From Truepera radiovictrix DSM 17093 (GTDB lineage: Bacteria; Deinococcota; Deinococci; Deinococcales; Trueperaceae): a stretch of 64,000 nt of DNA. A program made the position numbers and the translations under genes. Under the pieces are notes generated by a model that saw nothing but the letters and a program-made list of their open reading frames with translations, had not been told where the DNA came from and did no database searches. The DNA lies in contig NC_014221.1 in NCBI RefSeq assembly GCF_000092425.1, positions 1,431,001 to 1,495,000 on the forward strand, read 5' to 3'. Of this stretch, positions 38,674 through 49,631 are shown piece by piece; position 1 is the first letter of the stretch, and every line of letters begins with the position of its first letter.

Positions 38674-39459
38674 ATGCCACCTAGAACCTACGAGACCCTC
38701 AGCCTCGACCTGCGGGCGGGGGTGCTCACCCTAGCGCTCAACCGCCCACACGTCCTGAACGCCCTCTCGCCGCAGCTGTTAGAGGAGTTGCGGCGCGCGC
38801 TCCAGGAGGACGCGGCCGACCCCTCGGTGCGGGCGGTGCTCCTGACGGGGACGGGGCGCGGCTTCTGCTCGGGGGCCGACCTCGCCGAGACCGACCTGGA
38901 GGCGGGCGCCGAGGTCGTCGTCGAGCGCCTTTACAACCCCGTTGTCCACGCTCTGCTCGCGCTGCAAAAGCCCGTCGTCGCGGCCGTCAACGGGGTCGCG
39001 GCGGGGGCGGGGATGAGCCTCGCGCTGGCCTGCGACGTGCGCCTGCTGTCACAAAACGCCGTGTTCGCGCTCGGCTTTTCGCGCATCGGTCTGGTGATGG
39101 ACGCCTCGTGTTCGTACTTTTTGCCGCGCCTCATCGGCCCCGCGCGCACGCTCGAGCTGGCCTATAGCGGGCGCAAGGTCGGCGCCGAGGAGGCGCTCGC
39201 CATGGGGCTCGGCGAACACCTCTACCCCGCCGAGGGGTTTTTGGAGGCGGCGTTTGACTACGTCAAGGCGCTCGCCGCGGGGCCGACGCGGAGCTTCGCG
39301 CTGATCAAGCAGCAGGTCGCCGCTTCGGCGCACAACGACCTTGAGGCGCAGCTCGCGCTCGAGGCGGCCTTACAGGGTGAGGCGAGCCGGACGGCCGACT
39401 TCACCGAGGGGGTGCGGGCCTTTGCGGAGAAGCGCCCCCCCGCCTTCGAGGGGCGTTAG
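38674..39459 (+). CDS. Enoyl-CoA hydratase/isomerase family (PaaG-like)
   Basis: Crotonase-fold protein of 261 residues. It has NRPHVLNALSPQLLEEL, the oxyanion-hole segment GRGFCSGADLAE, and AAVNGVAAGAGMSLALACDVRL. The Asp in GLVMDASCSYFLPRLIG is in the place used by PaaG-type isomerases (GLIPDAGGT) rather than the paired Glu of hydratases, so the function may be an isomerase acting on a CoA ester. RBS GAGGAGG. It ends directly at the amidohydrolase gene. Confidence 0.85.
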   Translation: MPPRTYETLSLDLRAGVLTLALNRPHVLNALSPQLLEELRRALQEDAADPSVRAVLLTGTGRGFCSGADLAETDLEAGAEVVVERLYNPVVHALLALQKPVVAAVNGVAAGAGMSLALACDVRLLSQNAVFALGFSRIGLVMDASCSYFLPRLIGPARTLELAYSGRKVGAEEALAMGLGEHLYPAEGFLEAAFDYVKALAAGPTRSFALIKQQVAASAHNDLEAQLALEAALQGEASRTADFTEGVRAFAEKRPPAFEGR

Positions 39460-41073
39460 ATGGCGCTGCCCGAAGGCCTGCGTGACACGCTCTTTGTCGG
39501 CACCATCCTCACGATGGATGAGGCGCGCCCCCGGGCCGAAGCGCTCCTCGTGCGCGGGGGGCGGATCGCCGCGGTCGGCGCGCTCGCCGCGGTCGCGCCG
39601 CTCGCCGCCCCCGGAGCCGAGCGCGTCGAGCTGTCTGGGCGCGCGCTGCTGCCCGGGTTTCACGACGCGCACGTGCACCTCACGCAGCACGGCCTCAACC
39701 TCGACCGCCTCGACCTAATCGCCACCCAGAGCTTGGAGGAGGCGCTCCAGGCGGTCGCGGCGCGCGCGCAGGTGACCGAGCCGGGCGCCTGGATCGAGGG
39801 CTCGGGGCTCTCCATGAGCCGCTGGGGGGTGTCGCGCCTCGACAAACGCGACCTCGACCGGGTGTCGCCGCACCACCCCGTGGTGCTCCGCTCGCAAGAC
39901 GGTCACTCGGTGTGGGCCAACTCGCTCGCGCTGGCGCGTGCGGGCGTCCACGCCCAGACCCCCGACCCCGAACACGGCATCATCGAGCGGGACGAGGCGG
40001 GCGAGCCCACGGGCCGCCTTTTGGAGCAGGCCTCGGCGCTCGTGATGCGCGCGCTGCCCGCCCCCACGGAGGCGGCGCTGCGCCGGGCGCTGGCGCGGGC
40101 CGGCGCGCACCTCGCGAGCCTCGGCATCACCACCGTGCACCACATGGCCTACGAGCCGCCGAGCTACTTCCGGCAACTCGCGCTCGCGGCGAGCGATGAG
40201 GCGTTCTCGCTGCGTGTCTGGGCGTGCGTGCCGCACGAGGACCTCGAGCACGCGGCGGCGCTCGGGTTGGCGACGGGGCAGGGGGGCGGGCGCTTCGCGG
40301 TGGGGGGCGCCAAGTTCTTCGCCGACGGGGCGATAGGCAGCCTGACGGCCTGGATGCTCGAGCCCTACGCCGGCACCCGCACGTGCGGCGTCGCCGTGCA
40401 CGGCCCCGAGGTGCTGCGCGAGCGGCTGCCGCTGGCTATCTCACAGGGCCTGACGCCCGTCGTTCACGCCATCGGCGACGCCGCTAACCGCGCGGTGGTG
40501 AGCGCTTTCGAGGCGACCCGGCCGCTCTGGGAGGGGGCGGGGTTGCGCCCGCGGCTCGAGCACGCCCAACACCTGCACCCCGACGACCTCGCCCGCCTCG
40601 CCGCGCTCCGCATCCCCGTCTCCATGCAGCCCGTGCACCTGGTCTTCGACGCCAAGCGCGTCGCCGAGCTTCTCCCCGACCGGATCGCGGGCTACTGCGC
40701 CACGCGCTCGCTGCTCGCGGCGGGGGCCCCGCTCGCTTTCGGGTCGGACACGCCCGTTGCCGACCCCGACGTGAGGCTCGGGTTGCGCGCCGCCACCACG
40801 CGCGTCGCGGCGACCGGCGAGGCGCTCAACCCGGCCGAGACCGTACCGGTCGAGGCGGCGCTGGCGGCCTACACGCGGGGCGCCGCTTACGCCATCGGGC
40901 GCGAGGGGCGTTCGGGGCGGCTCGCGCCCGGCTTCGACGCCGACCTCGTCGTGCTCTCGCACGACCCCACGGCGACCTTAGACGGGCTCGAGGTCGCGGG
41001 GACGATGCTGGCGGGGCGGTGGACCTACCGCCCTGGTGACCCCGCGGGTGACGCGCGCTATACTCACGCATGA
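39460..41073 (+). CDS. Metal-dependent amidohydrolase (YtcJ/Amidohydro_3 type)
   Basis: 537-residue member of the amidohydrolase superfamily, Amidohydro_3 subgroup. Motifs are GFHDAHVHLTQHGLNL (metal-binding His pair), FADGAIGSLTAW, HAIGDAANR, LEHAQHLHPDD, and GSDTPVADPD near the end. Substrate unknown. The subgroup includes YtcJ and N-acyl amino-acid or formamide hydrolases. It follows the enoyl-CoA hydratase gene immediately and overlaps proA by 4 bases. Confidence 0.85.
   Translation: MALPEGLRDTLFVGTILTMDEARPRAEALLVRGGRIAAVGALAAVAPLAAPGAERVELSGRALLPGFHDAHVHLTQHGLNLDRLDLIATQSLEEALQAVAARAQVTEPGAWIEGSGLSMSRWGVSRLDKRDLDRVSPHHPVVLRSQDGHSVWANSLALARAGVHAQTPDPEHGIIERDEAGEPTGRLLEQASALVMRALPAPTEAALRRALARAGAHLASLGITTVHHMAYEPPSYFRQLALAASDEAFSLRVWACVPHEDLEHAAALGLATGQGGGRFAVGGAKFFADGAIGSLTAWMLEPYAGTRTCGVAVHGPEVLRERLPLAISQGLTPVVHAIGDAANRAVVSAFEATRPLWEGAGLRPRLEHAQHLHPDDLARLAALRIPVSMQPVHLVFDAKRVAELLPDRIAGYCATRSLLAAGAPLAFGSDTPVADPDVRLGLRAATTRVAATGEALNPAETVPVEAALAAYTRGAAYAIGREGRSGRLAPGFDADLVVLSHDPTATLDGLEVAGTMLAGRWTYRPGDPAGDARYTHA
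41059..41064 (+). promoter_or_regulatory. Internal -10 box for leaderless proA
   Basis: TATACT inside the 3' end of the amidohydrolase gene, 5 bases before the proA ATG, with a weak GTGACC upstream. It would allow proA to be transcribed independently. Confidence 0.5.
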
Positions 41074-42335
41074 CCCGAGCTGCCGAGCGCTCCAGTGAGC
41101 TAGACCTCTCCAACCTGCTGCGGCGGGCGCGCGTCGCCGCGCGCGCCCTGCCCCGCGCCCCCCGGAGCGCCGCGCTGCGCGCCGTGGCCGACGCCCTCGA
41201 GGCGGACGCCGAGGTGATCCTCGCGGCGAACGCCGAGGACGTCGCGGCCGAGCGCGCGCGCGGCACCGCCGCCCCCCTCGTCGACCGTCTGGCGCTCTCC
41301 CCAGCGCGCCTGTCCGGCATCGCGGCGGCGGTGCGGCAGGTCGCCGCCCTGCCCGACCCCTTGCACCGCGTCCTCGCGGGGTGGCGGCTCGAGAACGGCC
41401 TGCAGGTGCAGAAGGTCACCGTGCCCTTCGGGGTGATCGGCATGATCTACGAGTCGCGCCCGAACGTCACCGTCGACGCGGCCGCGCTCGCCCTCAAAGC
41501 GGGGAGCGCGGCCGTGCTGCGCGGTTCGGCGAACGCCCTCAGGAGCAACCGCGCCTTGGTCGCCGCGGTGCGCCGCGCGCTCGCCGGCGCGGGGCTCCCC
41601 GAGGACGCGGTGCAGCTCATCGACTCGCCCGACCGGGCGCTCGTGACGCAGCTTCTAGCGGCCCGCGGCCAGGTCGACCTGGTCATCCCCAGGGGCGGCG
41701 CGTCGCTGATCGGTCACGTCGTCGAGACGGCCAAGGTGCCGGTGCTCGAGACCGGCGTCGGCAACTGCCACGTCTTCGTCGACGCCTCGGCCGACCTGGA
41801 GATGGCCGAGCGGATCGTCCTCAACGCCAAGGTGCAGCGGCCAGGGGTGTGCAACGCCGCCGAGACGCTGCTCGTCCACGAGGCGGTCGCTAAGGCCTTC
41901 GTGCCCCAAACGCTGGCCGCGCTCGCGGCGGCCGGCGTCGAGCTGCGCGGCTGCGAGCGCACGCGCGCGCTCTTCCCGGCGGCGCGGGCGGCCAGTGAAA
42001 TCGATTGGGCGACCGAGTACCTAGACCTCAAACTCGCCGTGCGGGTCGTGGCGAGCTTGGAGGAGGCGCTCGAGCACATCAATCGCTACGGTACGGGCCA
42101 CTCTGAGGCTATCGTGACGCGTTCGCGCGACGCCGCGCGGCGCTTCGAGGAGGAGGTCGACGCGGCGGCGGTCTTCGTCAACGCCTCGACCCGTTTTACC
42201 GACGGCTTCGAGTTCGGCTTCGGCGCCGAGATCGGCATCTCGACCCAGAAGCTGCACGCCCGTGGACCGATGGGGCTCGCCGAGATGGTGACCTACAAGT
42301 ACCTCTTGGAGGGGGACGGTCAGGTGCGCACCTAG
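41070..42335 (+). CDS. proA: Gamma-glutamyl phosphate reductase ProA
   Basis: Reduces gamma-glutamyl phosphate to glutamate semialdehyde in proline synthesis. 421 residues with motifs VPFGVIGMIYESRPNVT, GSAAVLRGSANAL, LVIPRGGASLI, the active-site region VQRPGVCNAAETLLVH with the catalytic Cys, and HARGPMGLAEMVTYKY. Normal length. proB is not in this window. The ATG overlaps the preceding stop, and a TATACT box lies 5 bases upstream, so a leaderless transcript is possible. Confidence 0.97.
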   Translation: MTRAAERSSELDLSNLLRRARVAARALPRAPRSAALRAVADALEADAEVILAANAEDVAAERARGTAAPLVDRLALSPARLSGIAAAVRQVAALPDPLHRVLAGWRLENGLQVQKVTVPFGVIGMIYESRPNVTVDAAALALKAGSAAVLRGSANALRSNRALVAAVRRALAGAGLPEDAVQLIDSPDRALVTQLLAARGQVDLVIPRGGASLIGHVVETAKVPVLETGVGNCHVFVDASADLEMAERIVLNAKVQRPGVCNAAETLLVHEAVAKAFVPQTLAALAAAGVELRGCERTRALFPAARAASEIDWATEYLDLKLAVRVVASLEEALEHINRYGTGHSEAIVTRSRDAARRFEEEVDAAAVFVNASTRFTDGFEFGFGAEIGISTQKLHARGPMGLAEMVTYKYLLEGDGQVRT

Positions 42336-42338
42336 CCC

Positions 42339-43082
42339 CTAGCGTGCGCGTGCGGTGAGAAAGCGCCGGGCGGGGGAGGTCTGCTCGAGCACGAAGTGCA
42401 GCAGGGTGAGCGCCGCAAAAAAGCTCAGCACGACGAGCTCGCCGCCGTCCTCTAGGAGAATGGTCCGCGCCAGAAAAAAGCGCACGGTGGGGTTTTCGAC
42501 GTAGGGCGCCGCCGCGTGCAGCGCGTCGACGACCGCGCCGCAGAAGAAGAGCGCCCCCAAAAGCCCTAGAAGAAGCCTCGAGAGCGGGCGCAGCGCCGGC
42601 TCGCGGCGGTAACCCAGCGCGATCAGGAGGAGCAAGGGGGGGGCGACGGCGAGCCACAACACCGCCTCCGCGTAGAGCTCGGGGCGCACCCCCAGAAGCG
42701 TCGGGAGCGCCCCGCTGTCTACAAGGGCCGCACCGACCCTCTCGTGGAGTTCAAGGGCGTCATCGAGAAGGATAAAGACGAGGGTCACCCCCCACGCGAC
42801 GTAGGTCAGGGCGCGCTTTCGGGCGAAGAGGACAAACAGGAGCAGGGCTGCAAACCCCGCCTTGAGGTACGAAAAGATTTCGGGGTACGACCCATCGATA
42901 CCGAGGCTCCAGCGCGTCCTGTCGTGGAAGATCCCACTGTAGGCGACGTCGCGCGTGAGGCGGGTGTGGGCTAAAAACGCGCCGATAAAGAGCAGGTCGA
43001 TCACCAGAAGAAGCGCGAGCGTGACGATAAACAGCCGGCGGGGGCTCGGTGCGCTGCGGGGGTAGGTCTGGCTCAGCTGCAT
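42339..43082 (-). CDS. Multi-spanning membrane protein, unknown
   Basis: 247 residues with about six predicted transmembrane helices, starting RRLFIVTLALLLVIDLLFIGAF and ending LVVLSFFAALTLLHFVLE. Charged loops contain LDDALELHERVG and DVAYSGIFHDRTRWSLGIDG. No family recognised. An AAAGGA sequence lies upstream of the ATG. A distinct promoter with three 11-bp direct repeats lies upstream. It converges on proA, ending 4 bases from it. Confidence 0.78.
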   Translation of the reverse strand: MQLSQTYPRSAPSPRRLFIVTLALLLVIDLLFIGAFLAHTRLTRDVAYSGIFHDRTRWSLGIDGSYPEIFSYLKAGFAALLLFVLFARKRALTYVAWGVTLVFILLDDALELHERVGAALVDSGALPTLLGVRPELYAEAVLWLAVAPPLLLLIALGYRREPALRPLSRLLLGLLGALFFCGAVVDALHAAAPYVENPTVRFFLARTILLEDGGELVVLSFFAALTLLHFVLEQTSPARRFLTARAR

Positions 43083-43148
43083 AGGGGGGTCCTTTCGGGG
43101 TGGGCGCGGGGTTGGGGGGCGACGCCTCTAGAGCCGCCGGATCTTCGG

Positions 43149-43219
43149 CTGACGGTTACCTGACGGTTTGCTGACCTTCCGATGACAAAAGTGTAGCACG
43201 CTAACGCGCCCTTAGGTAA
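43149..43219 (-). promoter_or_regulatory. Promoter with 11-bp tandem operator repeats
   Basis: On the minus strand TTACCT (43219-43214), 18 bases, TACACT (43195-43190). Just downstream of the predicted start are three 11-bp direct repeats, read on the plus strand as CTGACGGTTAC, CTGACGGTTTG, CTGACCTTCCG (43149-43181). The 11-bp period (one helical turn) is typical of OmpR/PhoB-type response-regulator sites. Confidence 0.6.
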
Positions 43220-43296
43220 GTAAGCGCCGCGGCGCTCGGGCGCCGCGGCAGAACCCGACATCTGGCGGAGTTTTCGTCCTGGACGTAGCTTCTGGC

Positions 43297-45318
<2,022 letters not shown>

Positions 45319-45344
45319 CTTTCCTGCGCGCAACGCCCACAACA

Positions 45345-45369
45345 GGCCGACCTCCGGGTTGGCCCTTTT
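45345..45369 (+). terminator. Terminator of gyrB
   Basis: GGCCGACC (45345-45352) pairs with GGGTTGGCC (45356-45364), loop TCC or so, then TTTT. A flanking CCCACA/TGTGGG pair extends it. Confidence 0.75.
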
Positions 45370-45398
45370 GCTGTGGGCTTGGGGGCGCCCCAGCTAGC

Positions 45399-46103
45399 TC
45401 AGGGCCGCTGCGGCGTAAAGCGGCCCCTCAACCCCTCTCTGCGCGCCCGCCCGGCCCACAGGTGCGCTTGCCGCAGCGGTTCGGGGAGCTTGGTGGGGGC
45501 GGGCAGGGCGCGAATGAGCTCGAGCCCCTCCCGTAGTCCCAGGCGGTGCCCCGGCGAGAGGTAGAGGGGTTTGACGCGCGCGCGCGAGCGGTAGACCCAG
45601 CCGAGCTGCGCGCTTCTGGCAGTGAGGGGCACCGCGCTGCCAGCTTCCTCGGGCAGCTCACCCGCAGGAACGCCGTAGAGGAGGCTTTTGGCGACCCCTA
45701 AGCTCGGCAGGTCGAGGTGCACCCCTAGGTGCGCGGCGATACCCAGCCCCCGCGGGTGCGCGACCCCTTGGCCGTCGACGAGCAGCAGGTCCGGCACTTC
45801 TGAAAGCGCGGCGAGCGCCGCTAGGTAGGTCGGTGCTTCGCGGAAGGAGAGAAACCCCGGGACGTAGGGGAAGAGCCCTTCCGGAGGGGTCGCGGCGACG
45901 CTGACCTCGAGCACCCGCTCCTCGGCGAGGTCCCACAGCACCGCCGCCGCGACGAGGGGTTCGCCGCGCCTGCTCGAGGCGTCGAGCGCCGCGACCTTGC
46001 GCACCCCCGTAAGGTCACCCGTTAACAGCACGCGCGCGGCGAGCTCGCGCTGAAGCTGGCTCGCGCTTTTGAGGTCGCGGGGAGTGGGGAAGAGGGCGCT
46101 CAC
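45399..46103 (-). CDS. nfi: Endonuclease V
   Basis: Deoxyinosine-specific endonuclease that starts repair of deaminated adenine. 234 residues with motifs KVAALDASS (metal-binding Asp), PYVPGFLSFREAPTYLAAL (lesion recognition and Glu), LLVDGQGVAHPRGLGIAAHLG (metal-binding Asp, His), and GVAKSLLYG. The RNase-H-like fold is complete. GTG start 6 bases after TAAGCT (46110-46115) with GGAGG inside the gap, so both a leaderless and a leadered reading are possible. It converges with gyrB. Confidence 0.95.
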   Translation of the reverse strand: MSALFPTPRDLKSASQLQRELAARVLLTGDLTGVRKVAALDASSRRGEPLVAAAVLWDLAEERVLEVSVAATPPEGLFPYVPGFLSFREAPTYLAALAALSEVPDLLLVDGQGVAHPRGLGIAAHLGVHLDLPSLGVAKSLLYGVPAGELPEEAGSAVPLTARSAQLGWVYRSRARVKPLYLSPGHRLGLREGLELIRALPAPTKLPEPLRQAHLWAGRARREGLRGRFTPQRP

Positions 46104-46163
46104 GCCTCCAGCTTAGCAAGCCGTAGACCCCCTTTTCGGAAGAGCAGTGCGCCCTACGCTAGT

Positions 46164-46430
46164 TTGACGCGCTGGCCACCCGCCCCCCTCATCACTGGTC
46201 TCAGCAAGTACCGACGTACGGCTCAGCGTCTCTCCAGGTTAGAGGTCGCGCTCGTTGTTCTCCGGGGTCTCTTCCCGGTCGGTTCCGCCCGGCTCGCGAG
46301 CCTCCCCTTGCTCCCAAAGCTCGCGTTGGGTACCGCGCTGCTCGCCGCGCTCTGGCTCCGACCCTCGTTCTGGCTGGGGCTGGTGTTGATCATCATCGTG
46401 CGCCAGATGATGATCCTGGTGCTTTGGTGA
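46164..46430 (+). CDS. Possible small membrane protein
   Basis: An 88-codon frame with a TTG start and a hydrophobic C-terminal half (LALGTALLAALWLRPSFWLGLVLIIIVRQMMILVLW, two helices) and a basic N-terminal half. A TACGCT box lies 3 bases before the TTG. No family recognised, and the start is uncertain. It runs between the divergently transcribed nfi and the convergent nnrE. Confidence 0.45.
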   Translation: MTRWPPAPLITGLSKYRRTAQRLSRLEVALVVLRGLFPVGSARLASLPLLPKLALGTALLAALWLRPSFWLGLVLIIIVRQMMILVLW

Positions 46431-46491
46431 GAACGTGCCAGCGAAAACCCCCAGCCATCAGGGGCCAGGGGTCGAGGGTGGGCTGCTCGAG

Positions 46492-47154
46492 CTAGACGAT
46501 CCGCGCCCAGGGGCTCGGGGCGACGAAGGGCTCGAGCCCCACGTCGTGAAAGAGCGCCTCGGGGAGATCGAAGCTGGCGAGGTAGAGGTCGCCGACGACC
46601 CCGCCGGGGGGGGTCCCCGGTTTGGGGAGGGCGAGCGCGAGGGTGGCCGAGGCTCTTACGACGTCGCCCGGCACCTCGCCGCTGTCGGCCGCTAGGCCGG
46701 TCGGGACATCGAGCGACAAGACCTTGCAGCCCAGGTTGTTAAGGACGGTGATTACGTCCAAGGTGCGGCCGCGCGGGGGACCTTCGAGCCGCATGCCGAC
46801 AGCGGCGTCAAGGGCGCAGCTGAACTTCATCTTAGGCAAGCTGCTGCGCAAACGCACGTTGGGCAGCTCCGCGAGGCGCTCGAGGAGCTCTTTGGGCACC
46901 CCCGAGTAGTTCTCCGCTTCGTGGGTCGGCACCACCCACACGGCGCGGCGCGCGCGGGCGAGGCAGTGAGCGGCGGCGAGCCCGACCCCGCCGTTGTGAC
47001 CGCGCCCCGCGACGACCAAGACCGGACCGTCGGGGGCGAGGTGCGCCGCGAGCCCCGCCAGGCTCTCGCCGGCGCGTTCCATCAGGGTTTGCAGTTCGAA
47101 CCCGTAACGTCCGGTAGCGAGCGTGGTGAGGTGGCGCGCTTGCGCGGCGCTCAT
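46492..47154 (-). CDS. nnrE: NAD(P)H-hydrate epimerase (YjeF N domain)
   Basis: Epimerises S- and R-forms of damaged NAD(P)H hydrates. About 220 residues, YjeF_N fold: MSAAQARHLTTLATGRYGFELQTLMERAGESLA, VVAGRGHNGGVGLAAAHCLA (substrate-binding glycines), and LSLDVPTGLAADSG. The C-terminal dehydratase domain (YjeF_C) of the bifunctional enzyme is absent. The frame reaches 47244 inside yebC, but GGAGGT is 7 bases before the ATG at 47154, so I use that start. It follows yebC on the same strand. Confidence 0.9.
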   Translation of the reverse strand: MSAAQARHLTTLATGRYGFELQTLMERAGESLAGLAAHLAPDGPVLVVAGRGHNGGVGLAAAHCLARARRAVWVVPTHEAENYSGVPKELLERLAELPNVRLRSSLPKMKFSCALDAAVGMRLEGPPRGRTLDVITVLNNLGCKVLSLDVPTGLAADSGEVPGDVVRASATLALALPKPGTPPGGVVGDLYLASFDLPEALFHDVGLEPFVAPSPWARIV

Positions 47155-47224
47155 CTTCGGCACCTCCGCCCAAGCGAGCGTCGGCAGCGCCTCCGGAGCG
47201 CCCCCCGCGCGCCGCTGAGCGCGT

Positions 47225-47950
47225 TCAGACGGGCTCGGGAACATTGTCCAGCTCGGCCGTGCTGTAGACGCTCTGAACGTCGTCGAGATCCTCGAGCGCT
47301 TCGATGAGGCGCGCTAGCTTCGCCGCCTCCTCGCCCGTAACGCTCGTGGTGGTCTGCGGCACCTTGGTGAGTTGGGCGACGTCGGTCTCCAAGCCCGCCG
47401 CTTGCAACCCCTCGAGCACCGTGTAGAGGTCCCCGGGGGCGGTGGTGATGGTGAGCTGCTCGCCGACCTCGAGGTCTTCGGCGCCGAGCTCGATGGCGAG
47501 CTCTTGCGCCCGCTCGCTGGTGTCCGCAAGCGTGATGATGCCCTTGCTTTCAAACTGCCAGGCGGTCGAGCCCGACATGCTGCCGCCATGTTTGTTAAAC
47601 GCGTGCCTCACCTCGGCGACGGTGCGGTTGCGGTTGTCGGTCAGCGCTTCGACGAGTAGGGCAACCCCAGCGGGGCCGTAGCCCTCGTAGACGACCTCGT
47701 CGAAGTTGCCCCCCTCACCCCCCCCGAGGGCGCGTTCGATCGCGCGGTCGATATTGTCCTGCGGGACGTCGTCGGACTTTGCCGCAGCGAGGGCGTTTTT
47801 AAGCGCCAAGTTGGCGCTCGGGTCGCCGCTCCCCCCCGATCGCACCGCCGCCTGCACCGCGCGGATGTGTTTGCTGATGGTTTTGCCGCGCTGCTTGTCG
47901 TTGGCCGCTTTTTTGCGTTTGATCTGGGCCCATTTGCTGTGACCGGCCAT
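47225..47950 (-). CDS. yebC: YebC/PmpR family protein
   Basis: DNA-binding or translation-related factor of the YebC/TACO1 family. 241 residues, starting with the conserved [40 protein letters not shown] region, then [18 protein letters not shown] and [47 protein letters not shown]. Length and motifs are ordinary. GGGAGG RBS. Upstream of nnrE on the same strand. Confidence 0.95.
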   Translation of the reverse strand: MAGHSKWAQIKRKKAANDKQRGKTISKHIRAVQAAVRSGGSGDPSANLALKNALAAAKSDDVPQDNIDRAIERALGGGEGGNFDEVVYEGYGPAGVALLVEALTDNRNRTVAEVRHAFNKHGGSMSGSTAWQFESKGIITLADTSERAQELAIELGAEDLEVGEQLTITTAPGDLYTVLEGLQAAGLETDVAQLTKVPQTTTSVTGEEAAKLARLIEALEDLDDVQSVYSTAELDNVPEPV

Positions 47951-48058
47951 GGTCCTCCCTTCCGCTCGGATGGTCTTTAGAGCGCGTTACACGTCCCTTT
48001 AGTATAGACGCTCGCACGCACCCTGCGTGCTGGCGCAGGTTCTAAACAAGGACGCGCC

Positions 48059-48823
48059 TTAGCCAGAGAGCGTAGGCCGCTCGAGGCCACTACGTTGCAC
48101 GAGCAGCGCGAAGCGCACGAGCCGCGGCAAGCGGTACCAGCGCTTCGGGTCGCCGCCGACCCGCCAGAGCCATTCGAGCCCCAACTGGTGCGTCCAACGG
48201 GGGGCCCGCTTGACCTCCCCGGCGAGCACGTCGAGCGCGCCGCCGACACCTATCATCAAAGGGGCGGCGAGAGCCGCGCGGTGGCGATGCAAAAAGAGCT
48301 CCTGGCCTTCGCCCAAGCCCGCTATGAGCAGCTGCGCGCGGCTCTCGCGCACCTGCTGGACAACCTTCTCAACGTCGTCTGACCTAAAAAAGCCGTGCTG
48401 CACGCCTGCGACGGCGGTGCCAAAGCGCGCGCGCGCCGCCGCTGCGGCCCGCTCGGCAACCCCCGGCCTAGCACCCAAAAAGTAGACCCTTAGCGCGGGT
48501 CCGCCGCGCGCCAAAAGCTGCGTCATGAGCTCGACGCCGGGGACCCGGCCCGGCAGCTGCACCCCCGCGCGGCGGGCGGCCCAGACGACACCGACGCCGT
48601 CGGCGACCGTGAGGTCGGCGTGGTGCAGGGCGTCGCGCAGCGCCGCGTCGCGTTCAGCGCGCACGATGATCTCGGGGTTGAGGGTGACGAGCAGTTTGGG
48701 GAGGGCGCCGTCAAAGGCGGCCCGTAGGCCCCAGTGAGCGGCCTCCTCGAGGGTGCAGCGCGCGACGCGGTAGCCGAGGACGTCGGCGGTTGCAAAGCTG
48801 GCCTGAGAGAGCGCAGGGGACAT
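48059..48823 (-). CDS. WecG/TagA/CpsF family glycosyltransferase
   Basis: Member of glycosyltransferase family GT26 (WecG/TagA), which adds N-acetylmannosaminuronic acid or a similar residue to a lipid-linked sugar in teichoic-acid or exopolysaccharide synthesis. About 254 residues with VTLNPEIIVRAERD, LTVADGVGVVWAARRAG, RVPGVELM, RVYFLGARPGVAERAA and the C-terminal RAPRWTHQLGLEWLWRVGGDPKRWYRLPRL. The start at 48823 follows a GAGGT RBS and lies 10 bases after the comB stop. The upstream frame to 48895 overlaps comB. Confidence 0.88.
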   Translation of the reverse strand: MSPALSQASFATADVLGYRVARCTLEEAAHWGLRAAFDGALPKLLVTLNPEIIVRAERDAALRDALHHADLTVADGVGVVWAARRAGVQLPGRVPGVELMTQLLARGGPALRVYFLGARPGVAERAAAAARARFGTAVAGVQHGFFRSDDVEKVVQQVRESRAQLLIAGLGEGQELFLHRHRAALAAPLMIGVGGALDVLAGEVKRAPRWTHQLGLEWLWRVGGDPKRWYRLPRLVRFALLVQRSGLERPTLSG

Positions 48824-48833
48824 GAGCCGACCT

Positions 48834-49631
48834 CTAGCGCGCGCAGGCGTCGCCGACGCCCGCTGCGGAGACGTCGTGGCGGTCCGGCTGGTCACCCGGC
48901 ACGGGGACGCGGTGGGCGGTAAAGCGAAAGAGGGGTGCGCCCTCGGCGTGGAACGTCGTTTCTAGGTAGGGGACCGTGCGCGACGCTGAGAGCAGGCCGG
49001 CTGTGGCGAGGTCGTCCTCGAGCGCGAGGGTGCGCAGGTACTGCCCGGCGCGCGAACGCCACAGGGCTTGGGTGGGGTTGGGAAAAGCTTTGAACAGGCT
49101 GATGCTCATGAGTGTGGCGCCGACGAGTTCGGCGTCGCCGAAGCGCCGTTTAAGCTGCGCGGCGAGAAACCCCGCGCAGAGCGCGTCGTCGAGGTCTTCG
49201 TTGCCGGCGAACCCCGAACACACCAAAGCGACCTCGTCGTGCGCGAGCGACGCGGCGTGGGCCGCGACGGCCTCGGCGTTGTACAGCGAACCGAGCAGCA
49301 GGTGACGCGCCCCGGCGACCTGCTCGAGGACGCGCGGCGCGTTTTCGGAGACGAGCACGGCGCTGCGCCCGGCAACGGGGGCGGTCAAGAGCTCCTGGGG
49401 CGAGTTGCCGTAGTTAAACCCCTCCGGTGGGAGCCCGCGGCGTTCGCCGACCAGAAGCAGGTCCTTAGCCTCCGCGAGGTGCAGGGCGCGCCGGATGCTG
49501 GCGCTCATGTAGAGCGCCTCTAGGCCGCGGTCAAAAAGCAGCGGGGCGATGGTGCAGGTGCGCAGCACGTCGATCACGACCACCACGTCGCCGTAGCTGC
49601 TTTTGGGGAGGAGGTCGACGCGGAGCTTCAC
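48834..49631 (-). CDS. comB: ComB family (2-phosphosulfolactate phosphatase) protein
   Basis: Family of 2-phosphosulfolactate phosphatase, the second enzyme of coenzyme M biosynthesis in archaea. Motifs VVVIDVLRTCTIAPLL, LLVGERRGLPPEGFNYGNSPQELL, LLLGSLYNAEAVAAHA, and VCSGFAGNEDLDDALCAGFLA match. About 265 residues from a GTG at 49631, which follows a region with no clear RBS. A longer frame to 49748 is Arg/Ser-rich and unlikely. Since coenzyme M is not expected here, the substrate may be another phosphorylated hydroxy acid. Confidence 0.82.
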   Translation of the reverse strand: MKLRVDLLPKSSYGDVVVVIDVLRTCTIAPLLFDRGLEALYMSASIRRALHLAEAKDLLLVGERRGLPPEGFNYGNSPQELLTAPVAGRSAVLVSENAPRVLEQVAGARHLLLGSLYNAEAVAAHAASLAHDEVALVCSGFAGNEDLDDALCAGFLAAQLKRRFGDAELVGATLMSISLFKAFPNPTQALWRSRAGQYLRTLALEDDLATAGLLSASRTVPYLETTFHAEGAPLFRFTAHRVPVPGDQPDRHDVSAAGVGDACAR

